Below, one piece after another: positions 1 through 11,339 of a DNA stretch of 64,000 nucleotides (position 1 is its first letter; every line of letters begins with the position of its first letter). This DNA is from Rhynchonema sp. JSB1_4 (lineage: Eukaryota; Nematoda; Chromadorea; Monhysterida; Xyalidae). Below the pieces are notes generated by a model. It was not told the DNA's origin. It searched no databases and was given only the letters and a program-made list of their open reading frames with translations. Made by a program: the position numbers and the translations under genes. Location of the stretch: NCBI GenBank assembly GCA_030248065.1, contig JASAMV010000212.1, forward strand, positions 24,464-88,463, in the 5' to 3' direction.

Positions 1-3000
1 TGCTCAGTTCTTCGTTTTTCTCAACGTCGGCCTTTGCCTTCTTTGGGTCATTCGACGGGCTATTATAGGCACTCGACTCCGTCGTTTGGTCGGTTGTCTT
101 GGCACTTTCGGTTGGTTGGTCAGGACTGGAAATGGTTGGGATTAGTGCTGATAATTTGAAGAACTATACCACATACTAAAACGTCACATACTTTTTATCG
201 TGTTTTGCATCTTTTGGTTCCTCAATATTTTCTTTCCCCTGATGTTTCCTGTATCGATATCCGCCATAGAAGGCAACTGCTGCGATCAATAACGCTACGA
301 ACACCACAACGCAGATGATCACAATCGGAACTATCAGGTTGGTGGATGGGGTAGGGGTCGTGGTCGCTGAGGTAGTGGGTGTTGGTGCTGAATTGCAGTT
401 GTGTCATGGCTTATCGAATTTGCAACACTTTTCAATTTTTGCAGGAATTCCCTTCACTGTTGCCATACCTTGTTCACAGGTCGGCAGTTCATCGTCCCAA
501 TCGCCTTTGTTGCACTTGATCTCCTTCGTGCCTTCGGTGTCTGTATCTGACCAGATGTAACCCGGTTTGCATTCGATCTGCGCCGATTTGGTGTGATAGA
601 CGAAGTCGGTGGATTGGGAATTGCTCAGTTGGATGTTCTTCTCGGCAGGAATGGAACCGACGTCACAACCTGTGTGTGAATGGGAAGCTCATTTTTTTTC
701 AGTGTGTCATTGTCACCAGATGATTCATCACAATGTACCTTTATCGCACGGCGGTAAATCAGCCGGTGCCTTGCCTTCGGCGTCCGTCCATTTTTCGGCG
801 GAACATTGGAATTCCTTCTGCCGCACACCTCCCCAACTGAAACCGGGGTTTTTGCACTGCGCTTTGATCTTGGTGTACGGTAGACTCTGATCTTCAGGCG
901 GATTTGCGATTTGGACACCGTTTTGGTTGATGGACGGCGCCGGACAAGCTAGGGAATGGATTTTGAGTGGTGTAATTTACTGTATGTTGTACTTGTGTTA
1001 AAAATCATCTTTGTAAGTATTTCCTTTTGCGTCAAAGTGCGCTTGCTATGTTTGATGGGATTAAACTGTTAGAAGTGTCTCATTGAGAAATGCATTAAAT
1101 TTTCTGAGCTGGGGATGAGGTTACACCCTAGTATCCGGTGTCCGGAACATAACTTTGCAAAATACAAGTAAATTGGAAAATAGCGAAACATTTGTGCTAT
1201 TATTATACTATTGCTATCGCTTTGTGTATATTGTGTCATTTGAGTGCATTTCAAAGCACACGTACTTTTACCGTTTTACCTGCTGAGAAATGCGAAAATG
1301 ATTTTTATGCCCGCCTTGTAATTTAAGACCTTGCCTTTTTGGGTGATTTTTGGGAAACTTTTAAGACCAAGCAGGCCCCGCGACGTTTCCGTCCGGAGTC
1401 CAATAAGGGCTTTATTCAGAAGGGGCTCCATATGTAAAACAGCACATGCGTGACGTCGAGCACGTGAACCCCAAGCATTCGTTTGACACAATCGTGTCCA
1501 AGTCAACAGTGCAGGTTTACATATTTGGGCTGCAGATTACAGTTGGTTCGGTCAGTTTGACCAGTTGAGTGATCTTGCCAACTACTGTATCCAGCTGAAT
1601 GCAGGGACACAGCTGGGGGGGGGGCGGAGGGCAGTAGAGTGTTGGATTCGACTAGCTTGAAGTTGGATGGCGAGGCGTAAGTTTCGGTGGTGTGCGCACT
1701 AAGACACCAAAAATTATGACCACGCCACGCTCGGGCTTAAAGGTCCCCCGCCATATAGACCTTAACCAATCTCAATGAAACTTGGCACGGTGACTGGACT
1801 TGTTCCAAGAAACATTTTCCTAATCAGGAGTGTTGAAAAGCAAAAAAAAATGACCCTTCGTCCGCACCATGAAATTAAAATATCGATCCGTTTTTGCATT
1901 AGATACTAGGTCTGCCGTTTGGTCAGACAAGTTTCATAAGTGCCGGTGGCCTTAATTTAAAACCATATAATCGCTTTTTCGGCACTGCCATTGCTCGCGC
2001 TATTTTGCCAAAACCACGTAAATGTTCGAAAAAAATTTCCGTTATATTTTCGGGCCACATAGAAAGCACACAGAGCTTTAGTACATATAAAGCAGGCAAA
2101 AAGATAATTTACTACGCTATTCAAGCGATCAAAGACCTATTTCCCATCGCTGATAAGTTTCGACAAAAGTTCGCTCAACTGTTGTGAGACTCAACTTTTT
2201 GGCCCTTTTCTGCGGACCCCAAGCACACTTCCATGTTATAATTTTCTATTTTAATAACGATGTACCAAGGTGATATATGGCACGCCAGATAGTAAAAATA
2301 TAGTTGTTGTTAATTATGTGCAACTATATTGGTTCATCTGCATACTTGGCGGTACGAGCAAAAAATGAATTTAACACAAAATCCACCATATTACTGTGCT
2401 CGGCACTGCTTTCGCTTTGTTTGCATTTCAAAGCACGCGCGATTCTAACCTGACGAGAAAGCGCGAAAATGGTTTTGCAATTCCAGCTTTTTTGGCTGAT
2501 TTTTGGGAAATGCTTAACACCGCGTTTCCGTCCCGAGTCTTGGGAGGGCTTCATTCGGAAGGGTGCTTCATTATGCAAAACTTCGTTACATTGACGGCGA
2601 GTACGTTAACCACAGCATGCGTTTGTCACAACCGCTTCAGTCAACAGTGCAATGTACTGAGTGCAGTAATGTTTGTCTGTTTCGCCCTGCTTTCGCAGAC
2701 AGACCGAGGCGCCAGGGCTCGTCAGTGCGAACGCCTCTGGCAAATCTGCCTCCAAAAAGCCCCATCAGCAGACCTTATTGCAGGGCTGTAACATCACTGC
2801 GTGCAAACTCATAAACAGAGTTTCGTCACAAAATAGGCCCAGGATGTTTCCGACCTGAGTCCTAGGAGACTCTATTCATAGGGGGACTTGGTTACATTGA
2901 CGTCGAGCACGTGAACCACAGGCATGTGTTTCCCACAACCGTGCCCAGTCAACAGTGCGCGTTCATGGGGCTGCAGATTGCAGGTGGTTCGGCCACCCGA

Positions 3001-6000
3001 CTGGAATGAAGACGGTCACTTGCGGAGTTGGAAGGTTAACGAGTGCCGGAAATTAGCTGACCAACAACACCAAGTCTCAAAGTTACTCAAAGCTCAGTTT
3101 CGCAACGGATGAACGATGCACTGTATGTGTATGTTTATAACTTTGGTTAAAAACACCACCATTCGACACCAACAGCAAGTTCATGAGTCACGAAAGTGAG
3201 CCATTTTGGATGCATCTAGGCAGGTCTCTTTCGCAGCTCATCAACTTTCCACCTCCACATGTGACATTCGTCTGATCAGTTGAGTGATCTTGCCAAACTG
3301 CTGACCCCAGCACAACGCACGGAAAAAACTCTCAGTCACACCACAAAGACGCGCATCCTTTAGGAGGTGGCCATGTACATAGACGCGGTTGCCGTTTGCA
3401 GTGTAGAAAAACAATGTCCACGGACCGCATTTCTGGTTGCGGTTTGCGGCTCCATTGTCGAAACATTTAGTAGCCTGTACCATAGAAAATGAATTAATCA
3501 GCGTCTAGCCAACGTCGCAAACGTGCACTACCGAAGCGTTGATTTGTTCACTTTTACGTGCTCAGATTAAAATAACATTTCGATAGTGAACCGCCAACCG
3601 CAACCGTGTCTGCCTGGCCGCTCCCTAAACTTAGCTAAAAACATTGGACAGACGATGAGTTGAAAATGCTGAAGACGAAGGTTTGAAAAGAACCGTGATG
3701 TTATGAGCCAGGCATGTGCACCTTAACATCGTCTTTACAAAATTTGGCCGCAGCTAGAAATTCATGCGCTGCTCATTATTTAGTGGGCTTTGAATTGTGA
3801 CACCAAGGATGGAAATACACGTAGTGCCATTCTCCATGAAACAATGAAGTTTTTGCTTCAGGAAGTACATATTCAGGGTCTTTTAAATGACCATCAACAG
3901 TATCCATAGTATCTTGTGCCAGTTGGTGCCAGTTTGCCAGTTCATACAGGGTGTGCGTTGTAAACACGAGTAACTTGTGCCAGTGGCATGTTTAAGGCTA
4001 GGCGGCGCCAAATCGGGTCACGGTAGTTGCAGGACTAATGTTTCACGGTTCCGAATTAGTTGTTGGTGCATACACATTGGCGCATTTTCATATGCAAAAG
4101 CGTGCCAGTTGGTTTAGAGGTACACATTTTTGTACGTAGGCCTGTGAACGTGGCAAATCAATTGTTGTGCATTTCGAGCTGTGAAATCTTCGTCCTTGGG
4201 GACCCATGCAACGCACCGTTGTATGAGTCATGTGCGCAGCAGACAGGTTTTCTTGCTGCAAACAGTTGAATTTCTTCTGTGGATTTGAACTGGACGACCA
4301 AAATGGTTCAATATTTCACGCGCCTTTTTACAGGATGTATTAGGGCACTGGAGCGTAATGGCTGCGCATGCCTAGGTCCGTAACGCCCATCAGATCGAAC
4401 CCGATAAACTGCAGCAGCGCGAACTGAACCCATGCGGCTGATGCTGCACCGTGTGCCACAGAAGAATACATCGACGCAACCGACAAGACAACAAAACGCA
4501 GCATCATCATGGTTCCTGGGCTGTGACTATCTGCACCAGGGTTGGAAAAAAAATTTTTTTTTAAACAAGTTTTTTTTAAAAAAAAATTTTTTTTAAAAAG
4601 TCTCAGATTCGGGGAAATTTTTACAAATTTGCCTAAAAAACGCGCAAAATCGCGAAAAAATGCAACTTTAATTGACAAGTCACTTTTGTGACTTGGTTTG
4701 CATCACTTATGAAGGGTGTTTACGTCATTTCGATGCGATCCAACAGTCTGTGCTTGTTATGGACCTATGATTGCTGCTCTGTGGTATCAGACACAACAGT
4801 TTGTGGTCGAATAAGCAAGATTCACTCATAAACCATATAGAATTGAGAATATAAACTGCAGAAATACTTGTCGGGTCGCTGAATCAGTCGTATATGACCG
4901 ACCCGATGGGGTATGACATCAAAGTACCATGTAAGTATATGCATACTGTGTCTCATGCATCACGGGAAGGTATAATAACATCATTTGGGGCATCTTAGAT
5001 ACCAAATACATGCCCCAAAAGTGATTTTGTGAAGAAAATTTTTCGACCCTTGAGAAAAAATGACAAAAAATAACCCCCAAAAAGGCCATTTTTGGACGTT
5101 TTAGAACATTAGTAAAGCGGTGGTGGTGTGGTTGGGATGCAGTGTGTGTATGCGGATTGGTCGTTGGGGACTTATCCGTATCAGGGTCTATCTTATTATG
5201 ACTTATTATGGTTTGGTCTTCTGGGTTCTTCATCAAACATAGATCCTGGTGTACACTACCCACCACGTGGTTATTTGCATGTTGGTCACTAGGGGAGTCA
5301 GATTGAAGAACAACCTGGCTACCGTCGTTCCACCTAACTTCCTAGCGGCTAGCGGTTCACCACTTTTGGCATACGCTCCGGCCCGTTCCGCCGTCCCATC
5401 TTCAGAGCACATAGCTTCCGTTTTAATCATGCAGCGTTGACGCGTGCGCTGGCCCGTCTCTCTCCCACCGAATGAGGTGGCGTCATAACCAGACGAATCA
5501 TAAACTTTGGCTATGCGATGCGTTCTCCACGCCTGTTGTTTGCGCTGGAGTTTCTTAGTCGGTCTCGGAATACCTCCTGCCTCGTCAGCTGGGGCATACC
5601 ATTCATCCTCCGAACCGGTCCACTCTTCAGCGGAGTCGATCGTCACGTCACTCATATAACTGGCATATCCTTCCATCTTCTTGGCATCGTATTCCGTTCC
5701 CACTCGGAACTCCCTGAGCTCGCAAGGGGCGAACGGGGCGTATATACAATGGCTTGACTCGCGCAAGCAAGCCTGCACTTCCCTTCGGATACCTACTTCG
5801 GTCGAGTTCATGTCGAACAGGAACTCGCCGTGCATATAACTGAAGTATGCAGAATGCCCACAAACGCTACCGGGCACATTGCAGGGCTCTAGCTCTAAAA
5901 CTAGCATATGGTCTGGACCTCCACTCAGATCAGGGTTTGGGATCTGAGAACATCCTTTCTTATGACCTTCCTTCCATGACTTGCTTAATTTGTTTATTGT

Positions 6001-9000
6001 TTTACTCTTAACCCAATAAACCTTGACTTTACCCCATTCCAGGCCATTGACGCATCCATGCGTCGACCGACGAGGGTCGTATTTCGCAATCATGACCGGG
6101 TCTACTTCGTACGGCCTTCTGGTGTCGATACCATCGAGATACGATGGATCGAAACCCGTAAGTCGACGTTTATTCCTTAGCCTCACTGGCCGATCTAGTT
6201 GCCCAGGGGTGACGAAGACACCTGGCTTGTCCTGACTTAGCTGGATCCTATATCGGTACCTATACGCCAACGTATTCACACGCAGCGCTCGTTTCATAAC
6301 CTCGTGATGCGCACTGAATTCGTGTCCCTCCTTATAGAGTCTGGCACACGTCAGGTCAGCCAGTGACACGTTGTTCCTAGCCATCAAGCATAGTTCCACA
6401 TCGTCGTCCCCTGTGGGCACTAGTTCCTTCCGCGGGATACCCAATAAAGGGTCAATCCCTTTCCTCCACACATAATCAGCCCTCTTCTTAGCTTTCCCTT
6501 TCAATTCAGGCACGAAATCGGAATCCCTGATACCGCGCACCATGACGTTGGTCAAGGCCTCGAACCGAATCGACGAGTACGCCTTAGAAGAGGCCGTACT
6601 TCCCCATACTATTGACTTTGGCAACATATAATTCTTGTCCAATGTGATCTTTTGTGAAACATCACTTGTACATATCTTATATCCTGTCATACCACGATAC
6701 CTACCTGGACTCGTCAGGCCTGCTGACGAAGAATCATCAGAACTCAGCACCCTGAGCGGTGCTGTCACCTCTTTTCGTGCAGTATCCAGATTAGGGCTAC
6801 TGACACGACTTTCTCTTTCATTCGTTCTTATCTCCTCAGTTCCGCCCGATGGTGTTTCACCATCCCTGGGTTTCGGAACTGAACTATTCTTATTGCTCCT
6901 ATTTGCGTTGTCAATGTTATCCTCACAGACCGGGCGGGCATTCGACCGTACCTCGTGTAGTGAAACATCACCCTTGTTATCATGAACAACCATATCCTTT
7001 TCAGTGGTATCTTCCGTACCCTTCATAAGTACCTTACCTATCGTGGAAGCCTCGGCTGAGGTAGGCAGCCTAGCTTCCTTCCGGGCGCCTGCCGTTGCCG
7101 CAACCTCAATCATCGAAGGCATGGATACCTCCCGTATGTCACATTGATCATCAGCGGGCGCTACCATGGGTGGTGCCGTATTCGAACGGACAGGCTGGTG
7201 TCTCGGTTCCTTAGGCACCCCACCAAAGGGATCGCGTACCTCTGCCTCAATAGTGAACACCGGGCTCGCCGAGGGTTCCCTTGTCTCCTTAGCCAACTTT
7301 CCGTTGACGAATCCGACGCTGGTCGACCCGGATTCTAGATCCTGTCGAATGGCGACGGCTTCAGCCAACAATCCTACGGTCTCTCCCACAGACCCATAGC
7401 TGCACAAGGGGTGTGCCTTCATCTCATCGTCAGTCACGATATCATATCCAATCATAATGGGTGTGGAACCCCTTTGGGCCTGCTGCTCTGTACCTATGAA
7501 TGACTCACCACGGTCGATGGCGGTCGCCTCGGCCGTGCTTTCGTCCCTATTTTGCATCGCGTGTTCTATCTCATCCGATCCCGACATCTCTACTGTTTCA
7601 GTCACCGTGGGCAATGCCACCAGTCCCTTATGACCCGTCTCTTCAGTACATATCTGTCCCTCCTGGGCGAGTTCCACCTGGGCCTCATATCCTGCCTCGT
7701 ACCCGTCTTCACCAGGTTTATCCTCCAACACTGGGGGTTTGGAGAGTTGTTGCTCCACCAACTCCGCCCATGAGTAGGATTCCTCCGACTGGCTTAGCAG
7801 CTGTTGCAACCTGTCAGACGTATTCTTATAATCCATAGAATCATCAGATTCAGGGAGCAACCGTAGGCTACCCGAGTCGTCATCATCTGAACACCTAGAG
7901 GACGGTGCCGTGGGTAGATCAAAACGTACCTTCTGACGGCCTCCGTTCTGCGTATCGTTCCTATCGTTGTCTGTGACCTCAATCCCAACCCCAGTTGCAG
8001 ATTGATCCGCGTCCACGTCCCTAAGTTCCTCATCTTGGTTTGGCTCATCTGCTAATGCAGACTCGCCAGCTGATCCCGGGGGACCCATATGTTTCCTATG
8101 GTTTGGGTCAGCGTCCTGTCCCTTGAAAAGTGTGCAACTTGGCTCAGCGTCCTGATCCAAGCTTGGTGCATGGTGCATCATTGACGAAGTGCACCCGAAA
8201 TCTTCCTACCGCGGCCACGCTCCAATACGGGCCGACCGAAGATGACTCCGGGCCCTGAATGGCAATCGACGACCGTTCCAACTCGAAGGGAGGTTAGTAT
8301 TGGTAGTATTGAGCCACACGTGCTAGCCCCCGGTTGGTTTATCGAATAATATTTCGTCGTTTTATTATACGATCGGACGTAAATCACACGAAGATTCAGG
8401 TAAAGAGAGAAGAGAGAAGTTCACATTTGTATGGTAAGAACAGAGTTTAAGTAGTCACCGCACACAGAGAATTAATACAAGACAAGAGTATACTAAACGC
8501 TGATTGGTTGAAATATTGCACTTGTATAATATGATTGGTTGACATGGTAAACCTGGCTTATGTATACAATAAGAGTCCTATGTGTATATGTTACAATAAA
8601 AGAGTAATTGTTGAGCGGGAAATTTGAATTTGTCTAAACAAAGATGGCCGACAAGGGCGACTTGAAACCATTACAAAACAGTGAAACGCGGCAATACAAA
8701 AGTAGAAACAACCCGAATAGGCGACAGGGGTCGGTAGTTCGGGGCAATGGTGTGAGCCCCATTGCTCATTTTGTTCCCCCGAAAAATTTAAAAAAAAAAT
8801 TTTTTTTTAAAAATTTTTTCAAAAACCTTTTTTAAAAAAAAAATTTTTTTTCCAACCCTGATCTGCACAACCTCAACTCCTACCAAGCGTTTGGGGGCAG
8901 GCCCTCAGAGTCGAGGTTGAAATAAGTTCCCCCCCATCAAGTCAGAACGGTAATTCTTCGTTGTCATGGTCAGACAGATTTCGTTCAGAAATGGTGTTAA

Positions 9001-9647
9001 TCGGACTCTAATTTAGGATTGCGACACACGTACCTCGGAGTTGATGCTGACACACGAACTCGTAACGTGTGTGGCACGGATCGATCAAGCAGCCAATTCT
9101 GCTACATGCAACACAACCAGATGATGTGATTTCCATGTCGGCTTCCTTAACGACTTGAGGTTCATTACCGTTAGCAATCACTGTGCCGTTTACCCATTCA
9201 TAATCACTGGTCGGAGACGAGTGCGTGCGAACACCAATCCAAGTGTATGTCCCGGACCCAAATCCCTGGAAGTGGCATCAGTTATGAACTTCGGGTAACT
9301 ACCGTTACCTCGTCGATGAAATCTAACTGACAACCTGAATGTCGAAATGCACTCACAAGATCCTTTAACAAATCTTTGAATAAGGCGGTGTCCATTGTCG
9401 GCATCACGAGCTCTCCGTGGTGAAAATTATCGGATTTGATCAGCCCACAAGGTTTTCTGGTGTCGCTCCAGGCCGCCTTTTCAGTGCCGTATGTGTAGCA
9501 CACTTGGCTTTCATAGGCGGCTTTCAAAACAGACTTGTCGTTACTGAAGTCGATGCACTCCGAATTGGGATCTTGAAATGTCGATATCGGTTCGCTGCGC
9601 GCCGTGGTCACTATCAGCAGAATGTCGAAGGTCAGCATATGGAGCAT
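1..9647 (-). CDS. Gene 1: CTLD-CCP-CCP-TM receptor, 3' end cut by window edge
   Basis: Type-I membrane receptor model on the minus strand. Exons: 9647-9357 (signal peptide MLHMLTFDILLIVTTARS plus CTLD N-half), 9265-9034 (CTLD C-half, TWIGVR near its start, FVCQH at its end), 948-739 (CCP1), 669-469 (CCP2), 387-192 (Thr/Pro stalk, one TM helix, then basic YRYRK), 125-<1 (cytoplasmic tail with SSAYNSPS). All junctions are GT-AG with phases 0,1,1,1,2. An upstream in-frame ATG exists at 9704, but 9647 puts the hydrophobic signal peptide at the N-terminus as in the paralogues. The 8.1-kb intron between CTLD and CCP1 holds a 4.3-kb transposon and dead CCP exons. CTLD and CCPs are joined into one gene by matching phase and by analogy with genes 3-5. 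The CTLD lacks the EPN/QPD and WND sugar-binding motifs. Function unknown; adhesion or recognition is inferred. Confidence 0.72.
952..4528. repeat. Large intron of gene 1: decayed repeat blocks with dead CCP exons
   Basis: No intact exon is seen here. From about 930 to 1650 the sequence closely follows 48140-48860. About 1260-1700 is a shortened copy of the repeat block described at 30530-31460: a plus-strand CCP relic runs straight into a minus-strand CCP relic near 1556. About 2400-2800 and 2820-3490 are further copies, with a plus-strand CCP relic at about 2940-3090 and a minus-strand relic at about 3225-3330. A stretch at 2650-2790 is repeated at 39630-39770. About 3550-3960 resembles 49370-49740. 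I recognise nothing in 3970-4528. Confidence 0.6.
4537..8860. mobile_element. 4.3-kb hAT-type terminal-inverted-repeat element with 982-codon ORF
   Basis: The element starts CAGGGTTGGAAAA and ends with the matching inverted CCAACCCTG. The 8-bp sequence ATCTGCAC is duplicated exactly at 4529-4536 and 8861-8868. An 8-bp target duplication and a CAGGG terminus are usual for hAT-type elements, though other 8-bp-TSD superfamilies are possible. The outer parts (4537-5113 and 8765-8860) match the 650-bp element at 40790-41439. The middle, about 5114-8768, is absent from that copy, and a CATT sits at both borders. It lies in the large intron of gene 1. No recognisable hAT transposase is seen. Confidence 0.85.
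5233..8181 (-). CDS. 982-aa unrecognised protein inside the 4.3-kb element
   Basis: A single uninterrupted ORF of 982 codons, by far the longest in the window. Residues 1 to about 490 are acidic, Ser/Thr-rich and probably disordered. Residues about 510-860 look folded, with a basic central stretch (KGKAKKRADYVWRKG), several Cys/His and a Trp/Tyr-rich end. After about residue 880 composition becomes Arg-rich, and the last 30 residues are hydrophobic (LFFNLTPLVTNMQ), possibly past the original stop. I recognise no hAT dimerisation domain, BED finger, reverse transcriptase, integrase or CCHC knuckle. It may be a divergent transposase, a Gag-like protein of a nested retroelement, or a captured host gene. 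The AT-rich stretch at about 8290-8600, upstream of its ATG, has promoter/LTR-like features on the minus strand (TATA-like and AATAAA-like words) but no second copy in the window. Expression is unproven. Confidence 0.6.
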   Translation of the reverse strand: MMHHAPSLDQDAEPSCTLFKGQDADPNHRKHMGPPGSAGESALADEPNQDEELRDVDADQSATGVGIEVTDNDRNDTQNGGRQKVRFDLPTAPSSRCSDDDDSGSLRLLPESDDSMDYKNTSDRLQQLLSQSEESYSWAELVEQQLSKPPVLEDKPGEDGYEAGYEAQVELAQEGQICTEETGHKGLVALPTVTETVEMSGSDEIEHAMQNRDESTAEATAIDRGESFIGTEQQAQRGSTPIMIGYDIVTDDEMKAHPLCSYGSVGETVGLLAEAVAIRQDLESGSTSVGFVNGKLAKETREPSASPVFTIEAEVRDPFGGVPKEPRHQPVRSNTAPPMVAPADDQCDIREVSMPSMIEVAATAGARKEARLPTSAEASTIGKVLMKGTEDTTEKDMVVHDNKGDVSLHEVRSNARPVCEDNIDNANRSNKNSSVPKPRDGETPSGGTEEIRTNERESRVSSPNLDTARKEVTAPLRVLSSDDSSSAGLTSPGRYRGMTGYKICTSDVSQKITLDKNYMLPKSIVWGSTASSKAYSSIRFEALTNVMVRGIRDSDFVPELKGKAKKRADYVWRKGIDPLLGIPRKELVPTGDDDVELCLMARNNVSLADLTCARLYKEGHEFSAHHEVMKRALRVNTLAYRYRYRIQLSQDKPGVFVTPGQLDRPVRLRNKRRLTGFDPSYLDGIDTRRPYEVDPVMIAKYDPRRSTHGCVNGLEWGKVKVYWVKSKTINKLSKSWKEGHKKGCSQIPNPDLSGGPDHMLVLELEPCNVPGSVCGHSAYFSYMHGEFLFDMNSTEVGIRREVQACLRESSHCIYAPFAPCELREFRVGTEYDAKKMEGYASYMSDVTIDSAEEWTGSEDEWYAPADEAGGIPRPTKKLQRKQQAWRTHRIAKVYDSSGYDATSFGGRETGQRTRQRCMIKTEAMCSEDGTAERAGAYAKSGEPLAARKLGGTTVARLFFNLTPLVTNMQITTWWVVYTRIYV

Positions 9648-9704
9648 CCTGATCTTCAATGAATTGGTTGATAATGCATTCGCTGGTAATTCAGAAAAAT
9701 TCAT

Positions 9705-10248
9705 TAAGGAATGAAATCAATTAAGGATTTAGCGCCATCAGAAGAGCACGTGCATAAAATGCCACGAATGAGCAGTAGGACATACAGTAGCTCTGATGTA
9801 GCCAACAAACCCTATGTGACATGCCAACCACCGTTCTCAATGTCTTCCAACGATTACAAAGTAGCAAAGGATAGAACCAGTCATTTTGTTCGGCAAGAAG
9901 ATATCGCGACCGAAGAAAATCCAGCAGGTGAAATAAGCAGTAAATAGTGTTCTTCACTATTGGTATCACGCAAAATGCCTTTTAATCTAAATTCTGAGTA
10001 CCTTGACATACGAATTCTAGATGTTCGCGCTCATCAAATTATGACCGAGGGAATTTGGAGCAATGAAATATAAGAAAAGATCGGTGAGCTATGTATGTCC
10101 GAATTCCAAAATCGTTGTTCATCTTCAATCCCCATCACTGTCTTGTTTCTCTGTGTCCTCCGGTCCCCCTCCCACGGTGACCGCGTGACTCAACTCCGTC
10201 GTGTTCAGTCCTTCGTCTTTCTCAACATCGGCCTTTGCCTTCACTGGG
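9705..10248. other. Intergenic spacer between gene 1 start and gene 2 3' end
   Basis: This spacer of about 0.5 kb contains the presumed promoter of gene 1 and the 3' flank of gene 2. From 10119 to 10248 it still holds the out-of-frame remainder of the gene 2 tail exon. I see no other gene, repeat or RNA in it. Confidence 0.5.
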
Positions 10249-11339
10249 TCATTCAACGGACTCCGTTGTTTTGTCGGTGGTATTGGCACTTCCGGTTGGT
10301 TGGTCAGGACTGGAAATCATTAGGATTTTAGTTTGACAATTTGAAGCACTGTACAAAATACTAAAATGTCACGTACTTTTTCTCGCTTTTTGCATCTTTT
10401 AGTTCCTCAATATTTTCATTCCGCTGCTGTTTCTTATATCGATATCCCCCGTACAAGGCAACTGCGAGCAACAGCGCATCGAAGAGCACAACGCACGTGA
10501 TCACAATGGGAATGGTCAGGTTGGCGGATTGGGTAGGGGCGGCAGTGGTCGTGGCTGAGGATGATGTTGAATTGAACTTGGGCTGTATATTTTTAAACTT
10601 TTGCACCGATTGTTTAAAAAGGTTTTATAATTTTCCTCCACAGGTGCCATACCTTGTTCACAGGTCGGCAGTTCATCGTCCCAATCGCCTTTGTCACACT
10701 TGATCGCCTTCGTGCCTTCGGTGTCTGCCTCTGACCAGATGAAACCCGGTTTGCATTCGATCTGCGCCGATTTGGTGTGATAGACGAAGTCGGTGGGTTG
10801 GGAATCGCTCAGTTGAATGTTCTTCTCGGCAGGAATGGAACTGACATCACAACCTGTAATTAACCTGAGTTGTGCCAGTATTCTGATACAAAATGTTGAC
10901 CCCACCATCGGTTCACAACTTTACAAAACCACTGACCCTGATCACAATCAGGCAAGTTCTCGGGCGTTGTGCCATCTCCTCCCTTCCATTCACCCCCGTT
11001 GCACGTCAACTCCTTCTGCGGCTCGCCGCCCCAACTGCCACCCGCGTTGGCACATTGCACGTTGACCTTGGTGTACGGTAGATTATTGGCCGGGGGCGAT
11101 GGGATCTTGAATTTGGCATCGTCAACAGACGGAGGGGAGCATTCTAAAAGGTAGGTAGATACATTAAGCGTCGGTATGACAAGCGCTCGTGCAATTTGTT
11201 CCCAATAGGAAAGAATGGTGCGGAGCAAACCAAAACATTGATTGGAGGTAACCAAGCCTTATTGCCGGAACTCCATTCGGAAAAGAAGGAAACAGCAAAA
11301 TTTCTGGGTAGGTTTTTCGCATTTCTGAAATCATCGCCA

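Noticed and set aside
8290..8600. LTR of a retrotransposon upstream of the 982-codon ORF
   Set aside because: Promoter- and polyA-like words are present, but no second copy lies at the other end and there are no TG/CA borders at the insertion edges, so an LTR cannot be claimed.
9282..9704. Start of gene 1 at the upstream ATG (9704)
   Set aside because: The first 19 residues (MNFSELPANALSTNS...) are not signal-like. The ATG at 9647 aligns with the paralogue starts and puts the hydrophobic segment first.
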